This document shows, in pieces, positions 1 to 4,925 of a stretch of DNA of 7,237 bases; positions within the stretch are counted from its first letter, which is position 1; every line of letters starts with the position of its first letter. This DNA comes from Candidatus Delongbacteria bacterium (lineage in GTDB: Bacteria; CAIWAD01; BS150m-G50): assembly GCA_016784425.1 (NCBI GenBank), contig JADHUQ010000119.1:1-7237 (forward strand). Direction: 5' to 3'. The position numbers and the translations under genes were made by a program. A model generated the notes under the pieces. That model had not been told where the DNA came from. It ran no database searches and saw only the letters and a program-made list of their open reading frames with translations.

Positions 1-182
1 ATATCAGGGTGGTAAGCTTTTGATCCCCTGCCAGCATAGGCGTTTTCTAATGATCGGGTGTTGATCTTCTGGACTACATCAACAACGAATCGGGCCAGAT
101 GCCCTTCAGGAAGCCAGTCCTGAACCGAAGGTGGCAGGAAAAACGATGTATCACGATCAACTGGTTTGAAGTGTTGCGACAT
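1..182 (-). CDS. IS1182-family transposase, N-terminal fragment (cut by window edge)
   Basis: The minus strand encodes 60 codons from an ATG at 182-180, open to the window edge. The protein begins MSQHFKPVDRDTSFFLPPSV and continues with W23-L-P-E-G-H-L-A and, near residues 49-58, Y-A-G-R-G-S-K-A-Y-H-P. This is the conserved N-terminal domain of IS1182/IS5-type DDE transposases (DUF772, InsH N-terminal domain), which precedes the RNase H-like catalytic core. The catalytic acidic residues lie outside the window, so activity cannot be judged. An AGGAA ribosome binding site lies about 6-7 bases upstream of the ATG, and a sigma70-like promoter lies further upstream. The full protein would be expected to be roughly 450-500 residues. 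The family call is firm; the subgroup is not. Confidence 0.85.
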   Translation of the reverse strand, partial: MSQHFKPVDRDTSFFLPPSVQDWLPEGHLARFVVDVVQKINTRSLENAYAGRGSKAYHPD

Positions 183-215
183 GGCAAGTTCCTGAGTTAA
201 CTCTGAACGTGATAC

Positions 216-244
216 AATATAGACAAAATTGGACGTTAGTGAAA
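216..244 (-). promoter_or_regulatory. Probable transposase promoter overlapping the IS terminus
   Basis: On the minus strand, TTTCAC (244-239) is followed after exactly 17 bases by TATATT (221-216), a good sigma70-like pair. The -35 hexamer overlaps the inner edge of the terminal repeat, a common arrangement in insertion sequences that lets transposase binding at the end repress its own promoter. The expected transcript start, near 208, gives a leader of about 25 bases to the transposase ATG. Confidence 0.5.
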
Positions 245-258
245 GTCCGACAGACTCC
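243..258 (-). repeat. Terminal inverted repeat of the left IS element
   Basis: The minus strand reads GGAGTCTGTCGGACTT. The element at the right edge begins GGAGCCTGTCGGACTT (7102-7117), identical at 15 of 16 positions and in the orientation expected for two outward-pointing element ends. Similarity stops abruptly after the final CTT, which defines the inner edge of the shared terminus. Both copies are bordered by CTA, so CTAG is common to both insertion points. Confidence 0.75.
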
Positions 259-285
259 TAGTCATTTAGACACACTCACTCCTAC

Positions 286-313
286 AAAGGGCCCCTGGCG
301 GGCCCTTTTTTTT
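286..313 (+). terminator. Strong rho-independent terminator
   Basis: AAAGGGCCC (286-294) pairs perfectly with GGGCCCTTT (300-308) around a five-base loop (CTGGC), and the run of T extends to 313. The U-tract lies on the plus strand, so it ends rightward transcription. No plus-strand gene is visible before it: only about 27 bases separate it from the IS terminus. It probably belonged to a gene now lying beyond the IS, separated from its terminator by the insertion. Confidence 0.9.
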
Positions 314-705
314 GAGTCAATCAGGACCGGGGCTTCTGCTCATATACAAATCGTCGGGAATTGCCTGCAGATTGTAGAAGGCGCTTTTTGTAACCTGCAC
401 ATTGACGACACAACTATAGTGTTTCCCTGTTAAGCTGACCGATTGAGTTAGTGTGTTTCAGGAAGTGCTTTTAAGTGATGCCGCTGCCACCATTCTAAAA
501 GGGCATTTCAGCTGAGCATCACTATATTCAATCCTGACAATAGTTCAGAAAGAAAACGGACCATTAGCGAATATCTTTAACCAATATCTCTGTTGACTGA
601 CTTTGTATCTTACAATATTTCCAGCTCCAGAAGGGCCTTGCATACGATACTCACTCAAGTTGAATGATCTGAATCGTTGATTATTTCAATTTCTGAACTA
701 TTAAC
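314..705. other. Gene-poor intergenic stretch, no supported gene
   Basis: No open frame here has a ribosome binding site together with recognisable protein character, and stop codons are frequent in all frames. Composition is more AT-rich than the flanking genes. An inverted repeat lies at 474-523. A TCAAGTT/AACTTGA pair (655-661 and 703-709) lies just upstream of and overlapping the marR promoter and could be part of an operator. I see no tRNA, riboswitch core or transposase remnant. Confidence 0.6.
474..523. repeat. Unexplained inverted repeat (cruciform or hairpin potential)
   Basis: AGTGATGC (474-481) is a perfect inverted match to GCATCACT (516-523). The pairing can extend inward through GCTG (483-486) and CAGC (509-512) after a small asymmetric bulge, leaving a loop of about 22 bases. 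There is no U-tract, so it is not an evident terminator, and it lies more than 180 bases before the marR promoter. Confidence 0.45.
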
Positions 706-734
706 TTGACATCCTGGAGCGAGTCAATTATTAT
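706..734 (+). promoter_or_regulatory. Consensus sigma70 promoter for marR
   Basis: TTGACA (706-711), a perfect -35 hexamer, is followed after exactly 17 bases by TATTAT (729-734), one mismatch from the -10 consensus. The expected start of transcription is near 741. This decides the marR start codon: an ATG at 737 would lie upstream of the transcript start, so translation must begin at a later ATG. The -35 overlaps one arm of the TCAAGTT/AACTTGA inverted pair, a plausible site for autorepression. Confidence 0.75.
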
Positions 735-780
735 TCATGACAGTTGCAATCAGAACAGGTCAAGTCATGTTTAACCAACC

Positions 781-785
781 GGGAG
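781..785 (+). promoter_or_regulatory. Ribosome binding site deciding the marR start
   Basis: GGGAG lies five bases before the ATG at 791. The in-frame ATG at 737 has only a distant purine stretch (about 13 bases) and lies ahead of the predicted transcript start. The ATG at 767 has only a weak AGG. The site at 781 is the best Shine-Dalgarno of the three. Confidence 0.7.
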
Positions 786-790
786 ATTTA

Positions 791-1237
791 ATGCAAACCG
801 AATCATTGGGCTTTTACCTGCTCCGTTTCTCCTGCCTCAACCGGGGAATTCTCAAAAAGCTGGCCTCACAGGTGAAGCTCTCTATCACTGAATTACGCAT
901 CATGCTGGCTTTCACACGGACCGATGAGCAGACTGTCAGCAGTATCGCCAGCTGTCTCAGCATTCAAAAAGGACGGGTCAGTCCGCTGGTTCAGAATCTC
1001 TTCGAGATGGATATTATTCGCCGTCATACCAGCAGCGAAGACAGGCGAGTGGTTTTTCTCTACCTCACCCGTAAGGGAGAACGGATCCTGGAACAGATCT
1101 CTGATGATTTTGAACGACTCTTTCAGGACGGTACTACCCGCCTGACCGCCAGGCAGAATGACTGTATGAAAAAAGGGATGAAAGTCATCATCGAGATGTT
1201 GATGGAAAATGAAGGAATCGGTCCCCCTAATCCCTGA
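791..1237 (+). CDS. MarR-family winged helix-turn-helix transcriptional regulator
   Basis: From the ATG at 791 the protein is 148 residues, typical of MarR dimers. Residues 1-28 form the N-terminal dimerisation helix. Residues 48-58 (T-V-S-S-I-A-S-C-L-S-I) and 59-76 (Q-K-G-R-V-S-P-L-V-Q-N-L-F-E-M-D-I-I) are the helix-turn-helix. Residues 77-96 form the wing with the family hallmark D84-R85-R86 and the closing L-T-R-K-G. Residues 97-138 form C-terminal dimerisation helices. Such proteins are cytoplasmic repressors or activators that usually bind palindromes near their own promoter and respond to small aromatic ligands or to cysteine oxidation. Three cysteines are present (15, 55, 125), but nothing shows they sense redox. 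The gene has its own consensus promoter and stands upstream of guaB on the same strand with hairpins between. Its target and ligand cannot be named from sequence. Confidence 0.88.
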   Translation: MQTESLGFYLLRFSCLNRGILKKLASQVKLSITELRIMLAFTRTDEQTVSSIASCLSIQKGRVSPLVQNLFEMDIIRRHTSSEDRRVVFLYLTRKGERILEQISDDFERLFQDGTTRLTARQNDCMKKGMKVIIEMLMENEGIGPPNP

Positions 1238-1258
1238 CGCTGGCAAACATCAGCGTTA
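1235..1258 (+). other. Hairpin at the marR stop codon
   Basis: TGACGCTG (1235-1242), which includes the marR stop codon, pairs with CAGCGTTA (1251-1258), eight pairs including one G-U, around an eight-base loop. There is no following U-tract, so it may protect the mRNA 3' end or assist rho-dependent termination rather than terminate by itself. Confidence 0.4.
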
Positions 1259-1284
1259 CGGGGCAGACCAGCCTTACCCTGAAA

Positions 1285-1317
1285 GAATCGTCGTTCCTCC
1301 GTCGGGAAGGACGATTT
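1285..1317 (+). terminator. Candidate terminator between marR and guaB
   Basis: AATCGTC (1286-1292) pairs with GACGATT (1310-1316) and, after a G-G mismatch, TTCC (1294-1297) pairs with GGAA (1305-1308) around a seven-base loop. A G-U pair can close the base. It is followed by TTTCTCT, a broken U-tract, so termination may be partial. It would separate marR from guaB transcription and leave guaB dependent on a promoter at 1325-1352. Confidence 0.5.
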
Positions 1318-1324
1318 CTCTATA

Positions 1325-1352
1325 TAGACACCTTCGGTTTCTCTTATTTATA
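1325..1352 (+). promoter_or_regulatory. guaB: Possible guaB promoter with GC-rich discriminator
   Basis: TAGACA (1325-1330) and TTTATA (1347-1352) are separated by 16 bases, and the next bases are GCGCGG. A GC-rich discriminator after the -10 is a known mark of promoters under stringent (ppGpp) control, and the E. coli guaB promoter is a classic example. Both hexamers are imperfect. The start near 1359 would give a leader of about 135 bases. Confidence 0.35.
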
Positions 1353-1494
1353 GCGCGGTTCAGCTATCACTCTTCCGGAGTGGTTCAACCGGGACATAGG
1401 AGATATGTTTCAGTGGAAATGATGAATAGCAGACTTTTGTCCAGAAAGCAGCAGAGTGCACCGCAAGCAGGGCAGCCCAGGCAGGGGGGATACA

Positions 1495-2958
1495 ATGAGT
1501 AGAATTACAGGACCGGGACTGACATTTGATGACGTTTTGTTGCAGCCGGCGCACTCCAATATACTGCCCGCTCAAGCCAGTCTGACCACCAGGTTGTCAC
1601 GACGTCTCAACCTGCAGATACCACTCCTGGCAGCCGCTATGGATACGGTCACCGATGCGCGGATGGCGATAGCACTTGCCCGTGAGGGGGGAATCGGCAT
1701 CCTGCACAAAAACCAGACCGCCACCCAGCAGGCTCACCAGGTTGATCTGGTCAAACGCTCCGAGAGTGGTATGATCATGAAACCGATCACTCTCAGTTCC
1801 ACACACAGCGTCGAAGAGGCGTTGGCGGTGATGCGGCAATACCGGATTTCAGGTATCCCGGTCGTGGATGATGACCGTCTCGTCGGGATCGTCACCAACC
1901 GCGACCTCCGTTTTCTGACCGACCTCAGTCGTGCGATTGCCCAGGTGATGACCAGTGAAAACCTGGTGACCGTTCCGGTAGGCACCACGCTCGAACAGGC
2001 GGAAGAGATTCTGCAGCAACACCGCATCGAAAAGCTGCCGGTAGTGGATAACGACCGCCTGGTAGGGTTGATCACGGTCAAGGATATCCAGAAAAAGAAA
2101 GCCTACCCCCATTCCACCAAAGATAAACATGGCCGGTTGCTGGTTGGAGCCGCCGTCGGTGTCAGTAGCGAGGAGCTGGACCGGGCTCAACTTCTGGTGG
2201 AAGCAGGTGTTGATCTGCTGGTAGTCGATACAGCCCATGGTCATTCCCAGGGGGTGTTGCAGATGGTGGAGCAGCTGAAATCCAGCTTCTCCACGGTAGA
2301 TATCATGGCGGGTAATGTCGCCACTGCAGCCGCGGTACGCGACCTGGCGCTGGCCGGTGCCGACGCGGTCAAGGTCGGGATCGGTCCCGGTTCAATCTGT
2401 ACGACCCGGGTAGTAGCCGGGGTAGGGGTTCCACAGATAACCGCCATCATGGATTGTGCCGGTGAGGCGGCACAACATGATCTGCCGCTGGTCGCCGACG
2501 GGGGTATCCGCTATTCCGGTGATATCGCCAAAGCACTGGCTGCCGGTGCCGACAGTGTCATGCTCGGGTCCCTGTTCGCCGGTACTGAGGAAACACCGGG
2601 TGAAATGCTGCTGTTTGAGGGTCGTTCTTACAAGGTATACCACGGGATGGGTTCGCTGGCTGCGATGAAGAAGGGGAGCGCGGATCGCTATTTTCAACAG
2701 GCCACCCAGGGTATCGACAAACTGGTCCCGGAGGGGATTGAGGGACGGGTTCCTTACAAAGGCAAAGCCAGTGAGGTCATTTACCAGCTACTGGGCGGAA
2801 TTCGTTCCGCCATGGGATATTGCGGCACCGCCACCATCGCGGAACTGAAATCGAAAACCACTTTCATGCAGATCACCAATGCCGGTTTGCGGGAGAGCCA
2901 CCCACACGATATCGCCATCACCAAACAAGCCCCCAATTACGGTAACAGCTCCAGGTGA
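1495..2958 (+). CDS. guaB: Inosine-5'-monophosphate dehydrogenase (IMPDH)
   Basis: This 487-residue cytoplasmic enzyme oxidises IMP to XMP with NAD+, the first committed and rate-limiting step of GMP synthesis; E. coli GuaB is 488. The TIM-barrel core opens with L-T-F-D-D-V-L-L and contains A-A-M-D-T-V. Two CBS domains are inserted at about 93-145 and 152-202, each with a paired I-P-V-V / L-P-V-V-D core; in other IMPDHs they bind adenine or guanine nucleotides allosterically. Catalytic Cys302 lies in G-P-G-S-I-C-T-T-R, the phosphate-binding D335-G-G follows, then Y-H-G-M-G-S, and the mobile-flap Arg398-Tyr399 dyad is present in S-A-D-R-Y-F-Q. All expected catalytic residues are there. The start at 1495 has GGGGGGA four bases upstream and matches family N-termini; an upstream GTG at 1456 would add 13 residues of non-conserved sequence. 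guaA, often the next gene, is absent here. Confidence 0.97.
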   Translation: MSRITGPGLTFDDVLLQPAHSNILPAQASLTTRLSRRLNLQIPLLAAAMDTVTDARMAIALAREGGIGILHKNQTATQQAHQVDLVKRSESGMIMKPITLSSTHSVEEALAVMRQYRISGIPVVDDDRLVGIVTNRDLRFLTDLSRAIAQVMTSENLVTVPVGTTLEQAEEILQQHRIEKLPVVDNDRLVGLITVKDIQKKKAYPHSTKDKHGRLLVGAAVGVSSEELDRAQLLVEAGVDLLVVDTAHGHSQGVLQMVEQLKSSFSTVDIMAGNVATAAAVRDLALAGADAVKVGIGPGSICTTRVVAGVGVPQITAIMDCAGEAAQHDLPLVADGGIRYSGDIAKALAAGADSVMLGSLFAGTEETPGEMLLFEGRSYKVYHGMGSLAAMKKGSADRYFQQATQGIDKLVPEGIEGRVPYKGKASEVIYQLLGGIRSAMGYCGTATIAELKSKTTFMQITNAGLRESHPHDIAITKQAPNYGNSSR

Positions 2959-3088
2959 TGATGTGCACAGTCTCCAGTAAACAGTGCCCTCTACCGGTGT
3001 GAGTGCATCCTCCACTCCCCTCCTTTTGCCACCCTTGTCACCGATTCAGCTTGTCGAAGATTCTCTCTGAAAAACCGTTTGTAATTAC

Positions 3089-3116
3089 TTGACAAGTATC
3101 GGCAACGGGGTATCTT
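3089..3116 (+). promoter_or_regulatory. Probable promoter of the ferredoxin gene
   Basis: TTGACA (3089-3094) is a perfect -35. After 16 bases comes TATCTT (3111-3116), a reasonable -10. The start near 3123 would give a leader of about 73 bases containing two direct copies of TTCCTGCGG (3119-3127 and 3131-3139). This implies the ferredoxin is transcribed independently of guaB, although no clear intrinsic terminator follows guaB. Confidence 0.5.
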
Positions 3117-3195
3117 TTTTCCTGCGGTTGTTCCTGCGGCCGCTCAGACCGAAATCAAGTAACCTGGAGTAATACCACAGATCGAGGAGTTAACA

Positions 3196-3384
3196 ATGGC
3201 TGTAAAGATTACCGACGAATGTATCAACTGCGCAGCATGTGAAACCGAATGTCCCAGTGCGGCTATTTTCGAAGGAGACGATATTTTCGAAGTCGATCCT
3301 GATAAGTGCACCGAGTGCGAAGGTCTGGATGAGCAGCAGTGTATGGCCGTCTGTCCCGCCGACTGTATTATTTTTGATCGCTGA
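3196..3384 (+). CDS. Small 2[4Fe-4S] ferredoxin (Alvin/FdxN-like spacing)
   Basis: The 62-residue protein is a soluble electron carrier with two 4Fe-4S sites. The first motif is C9-x2-C12-x2-C15-x3-C19-P. The second is C38-x2-C41-x7-C49-x3-C53-P. The seven-residue spacing between its second and third cysteines, instead of the clostridial two, is the insertion typical of the Allochromatium (YfhL) and FdxN type, which are generally of very low potential. A ninth cysteine, C57, follows. The C-terminal extension of about 20-30 residues common in YfhL-like proteins is missing: the protein ends five residues after C57. GAGGAG at 3183-3188 lies seven bases before the ATG, a strong translation signal. 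No nif, oxidoreductase or hydrogenase genes adjoin it, so its partner is unknown. The family is certain; the subgroup is inferred. Confidence 0.93.
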   Translation: MAVKITDECINCAACETECPSAAIFEGDDIFEVDPDKCTECEGLDEQQCMAVCPADCIIFDR

Positions 3385-3405
3385 TTTAATCCAGCAATGC
3401 TTCCG

Positions 3406-3432
3406 GTTTCCCCAGCTTATTACTGGTGAAAC
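3406..3432 (+). other. Hairpin downstream of the ferredoxin gene
   Basis: GTTTC-C-CCAG (3406-3415) pairs with CTGG-T-GAAAC (3423-3432), nine pairs and one C-T mismatch, around a seven-base loop. It starts 21 bases after the ferredoxin stop. No U-tract follows, so it may stabilise the abundant ferredoxin mRNA or act in factor-dependent termination. The GTG at 3426 falls inside its 3' arm, one reason not to use that codon as the comF start. Confidence 0.45.
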
Positions 3433-3530
3433 GGCATTGCGATCGTGTATTTGCGGGTCGGCCACAACCGGCCCTCTCTCCTCATCCATCCTGTTTCAGT
3501 CAAATCGCAAACCTGCTCCCGCCCCCGATT

Positions 3531-4223
3531 GTGAAAGGGGCTTGTCTGTTACCACCGATATGCCGTGATCTGTTGACACTGCTGTTGCCGGCAGTCTGTC
3601 CTGTCTGCGGTCGTTCATTGCGCTGGGGTGAAACAGCACTCTGTGATGGCTGCCTGGCAGTGGCTGCTGCCTCAACCCCGTCACCCCGATTTGACCTTCC
3701 GGGCATCAAACGTCTGGACAGCTGCTGCAGCTGGAACAGCGAAAGCAGCAACCTTGTACGGGCTTTCAAATACAGGTACAGACCCAGGCTGGTTGAACAG
3801 CTGTTGCCACTGGTAGAACTTGCGCTGGCAGAGTCAGCGCTACCGGAAGTGGATTTGATCCTGCCGGTACCTTTGCATTCCGCCCGTCGCCGCGAACGGG
3901 GTTACAACCAGGCGGAACTGTTAGCCCTCCTGCTGTGTCAACTCCTGGGTGCCCCTTTGCATACAGGAAATCTGATTCGTTGTCGTTATACACCCTCGCA
4001 AACGCGACTGCAACGCGACCAGCGAAAACTCAATGTAGCGAACGCTTTCAGGGTATTGGATCCCGCTTCCCTGGAGGGACGCACCCTGCTGCTGGTTGAC
4101 GATGTGGTCACTACCGGGGCGACCCTGATTGAAATTGCCGCCCTGCTGCCTCCAGGTGAAACCTTTGCCTGGACTCTGGTGAGTCGTGTTTCAGCCTGTG
4201 ACGATAATGATCCCCTGGAATAA
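3531..4223 (+). CDS. comF: ComF/GntX-family phosphoribosyltransferase-like protein
   Basis: From the chosen GTG the protein is 230 residues, close to the 227 of E. coli GntX. An N-terminal zinc-ribbon-like segment has C23-x2-C26 and C38-x2-C41. The family core follows: F-K-Y-R, then L-P-V-P-L-H...R-R-R-E-R-G-Y-N-Q-A-E-L-L-A, then Q-T-R-L-Q-R-D-Q-R-K-L-N-V...A-F, and finally the PRPP-binding loop L-V-D190-D-V-V-T-T-G-A-T198. ComF proteins are required for DNA uptake in naturally competent bacteria, where they act inside the cell with the ComFA helicase and PriA; in many species the role is unproven, and no other competence gene is visible. The start is uncertain. Neither GTG (3426 or 3531) has a clear upstream Shine-Dalgarno. 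The longer form would add 35 residues of proline-rich, non-conserved sequence starting inside a hairpin, and a TTG at 3573 is also possible. Confidence 0.88.
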   Translation: MKGACLLPPICRDLLTLLLPAVCPVCGRSLRWGETALCDGCLAVAAASTPSPRFDLPGIKRLDSCCSWNSESSNLVRAFKYRYRPRLVEQLLPLVELALAESALPEVDLILPVPLHSARRRERGYNQAELLALLLCQLLGAPLHTGNLIRCRYTPSQTRLQRDQRKLNVANAFRVLDPASLEGRTLLLVDDVVTTGATLIEIAALLPPGETFAWTLVSRVSACDDNDPLE

Positions 4224-4276
4224 AGGGTGGGCGGATTGATGATTCAGATCATGGAAATAACTGCAGATAAGGATAA

Positions 4277-4340
4277 ACAGGGGTGACACTTAACCGGTTC
4301 AACTACAGAACTGAACAGCAACGATTCAACCCACCCCTGT
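4277..4340. repeat. Inverted repeat enclosing a palindrome, upstream of the fab-cluster promoter
   Basis: ACAGGGGTG (4277-4285) is a perfect inverted match to CACCCCTGT (4332-4340), with 46 bases between. Inside lies the perfect 8-base palindrome AACCGGTT (4292-4299) and a possible smaller stem GTTCA/TGAAC (4297-4301 and 4312-4316). The right arm ends eight bases before the -35 of the yceD promoter. It could be a regulator-binding region for the fab cluster or a structured 3' end for comF; there is no U-tract. Confidence 0.45.
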
Positions 4341-4347
4341 AAAACAG

Positions 4348-4376
4348 TTGACTTTCGCGGGGCGATTCTGTAGAAT
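4348..4376 (+). promoter_or_regulatory. Promoter of the yceD-rpmF-plsX-fabH operon
   Basis: TTGACT (4348-4353) and TAGAAT (4371-4376) are separated by exactly 17 bases, each one mismatch from the sigma70 consensus. The expected transcript start is at about 4383-4385, on top of or one or two bases before the yceD ATG at 4385. No other strong promoter is seen inside the downstream genes, so it probably drives the whole cluster. Confidence 0.75.
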
Positions 4377-4384
4377 TTGCGGTT

Positions 4385-4879
4385 ATGGAAATTGCGATTG
4401 CTGAGTTGAAACCGGGTGCCAATCACTTCGAGGCGGAAGAGGACTGGCAGTCACTGGAGCTTCCCCCGGTTGAGTTTCCCGCAGCAATTACGATTCGTTC
4501 TTTAGCCGATCTCGAAGGTCGCCTGCTGACCGTGCGACATCACCTGCTGACCACCGCACAGTTGACTTGCGACCGCTGCCTGCGACAATTCTCACAGAGT
4601 ATTGACCTGGATGAACGGTTTATCTTCGCCATAGATCCCCGATCCGAATATGACGACGATGTCATCGTAGTACAATCAGAAGAACAGCTGCTGCCACTCA
4701 ACCAGAACCTGCGGGAGATGCTCTTGCTGACCCTCCCTTTGCAGAAACTGTGTCGTGATGATTGTCAGGGTCTCTGCCCGCTCTGTGGCTCAGATCTCAA
4801 CCAGGCTAAATGCGATTGCCGGCTGGCGCCAGACAACAGTCTGAAGGTCGCCCTCAAGCAGTTGAAAGAGCGAAGTTGA
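4385..4879 (+). CDS. yceD: DUF177 / YceD-family protein, large-subunit rRNA accumulation factor
   Basis: The 164-residue protein belongs to the YceD/DUF177 family, which almost always precedes rpmF; bacterial and plastid members are needed for normal 23S rRNA accumulation, though the mechanism is unclear. It shows C62-D-R-C65 in the central domain (L-T-C-D-R-C-L-R-Q-F) and a C-terminal cluster C123-x3-C127-x3-C131-P-L-C134-G followed by C143-D-C145, a probable metal site. The E. coli protein lacks this second cluster, while Firmicutes and delta-type homologues carry it. The N-terminal M-E-I-A-I-A-E-L resembles family starts, so the ATG at 4385 is likely real even though it has no Shine-Dalgarno and lies only eight bases past the -10 hexamer. 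It leads the cluster, 46 bases before rpmF. Confidence 0.9.
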   Translation: MEIAIAELKPGANHFEAEEDWQSLELPPVEFPAAITIRSLADLEGRLLTVRHHLLTTAQLTCDRCLRQFSQSIDLDERFIFAIDPRSEYDDDVIVVQSEEQLLPLNQNLREMLLLTLPLQKLCRDDCQGLCPLCGSDLNQAKCDCRLAPDNSLKVALKQLKERS

Positions 4880-4925
4880 TTTACCTCGATTGAGAAAGTG
4901 TAAATTCAGATAAACGGAGGCAGTC

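Larger units (their letters stand above)
1..258 (-). mobile_element. IS1182-like insertion sequence, partial (5' end only)
   Basis: The left edge holds the transposase-proximal end of an insertion sequence that runs out of the window to the left. Reading the minus strand, the terminus GGAGTCTGTCGGACTT (258 to 243) is followed by a promoter, a ribosome binding site and the start of a transposase. The terminus is recognised because an almost identical sequence opens a second element at the other edge of the window (from 7102). The IS1182 assignment comes from the transposase N-terminus. The exact outer boundary is uncertain by a few bases, since both copies are also preceded by CTA, making a shared CTAG that may be target rather than element. 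Confidence 0.8.

Noticed and set aside
209..433. Plus-strand frame of 74 codons crossing the IS end and the terminator
   Set aside because: It runs through the IS terminus and the terminator stem, lacks a good ribosome site and shows no protein character.
593..616. Promoter TTGACT ... TACAAT upstream of marR
   Set aside because: The spacer is only 12 bases, too short for sigma70, and a far better promoter lies at 706-734.
1456..1494. Upstream GTG start for guaB adding 13 residues
   Set aside because: The added residues are not like IMPDH N-termini, while the ATG at 1495 has a strong G-rich ribosome site and gives the usual family start and length.
1320..1494. Purine riboswitch in the guaB leader
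   Set aside because: None of the conserved purine-aptamer core segments could be found, and the hairpin present (1285-1317) lies before the predicted promoter.
2965..2987. Terminator after guaB
   Set aside because: GCACAGT/ACAGTGC can pair with one mismatch, but no U-tract follows and the stem is weak.
3426..3530. GTG start for comF at 3426
   Set aside because: The codon sits in the 3' arm of a stable hairpin, has no Shine-Dalgarno, and adds 35 proline-rich residues absent from the family; kept only as an alternative.
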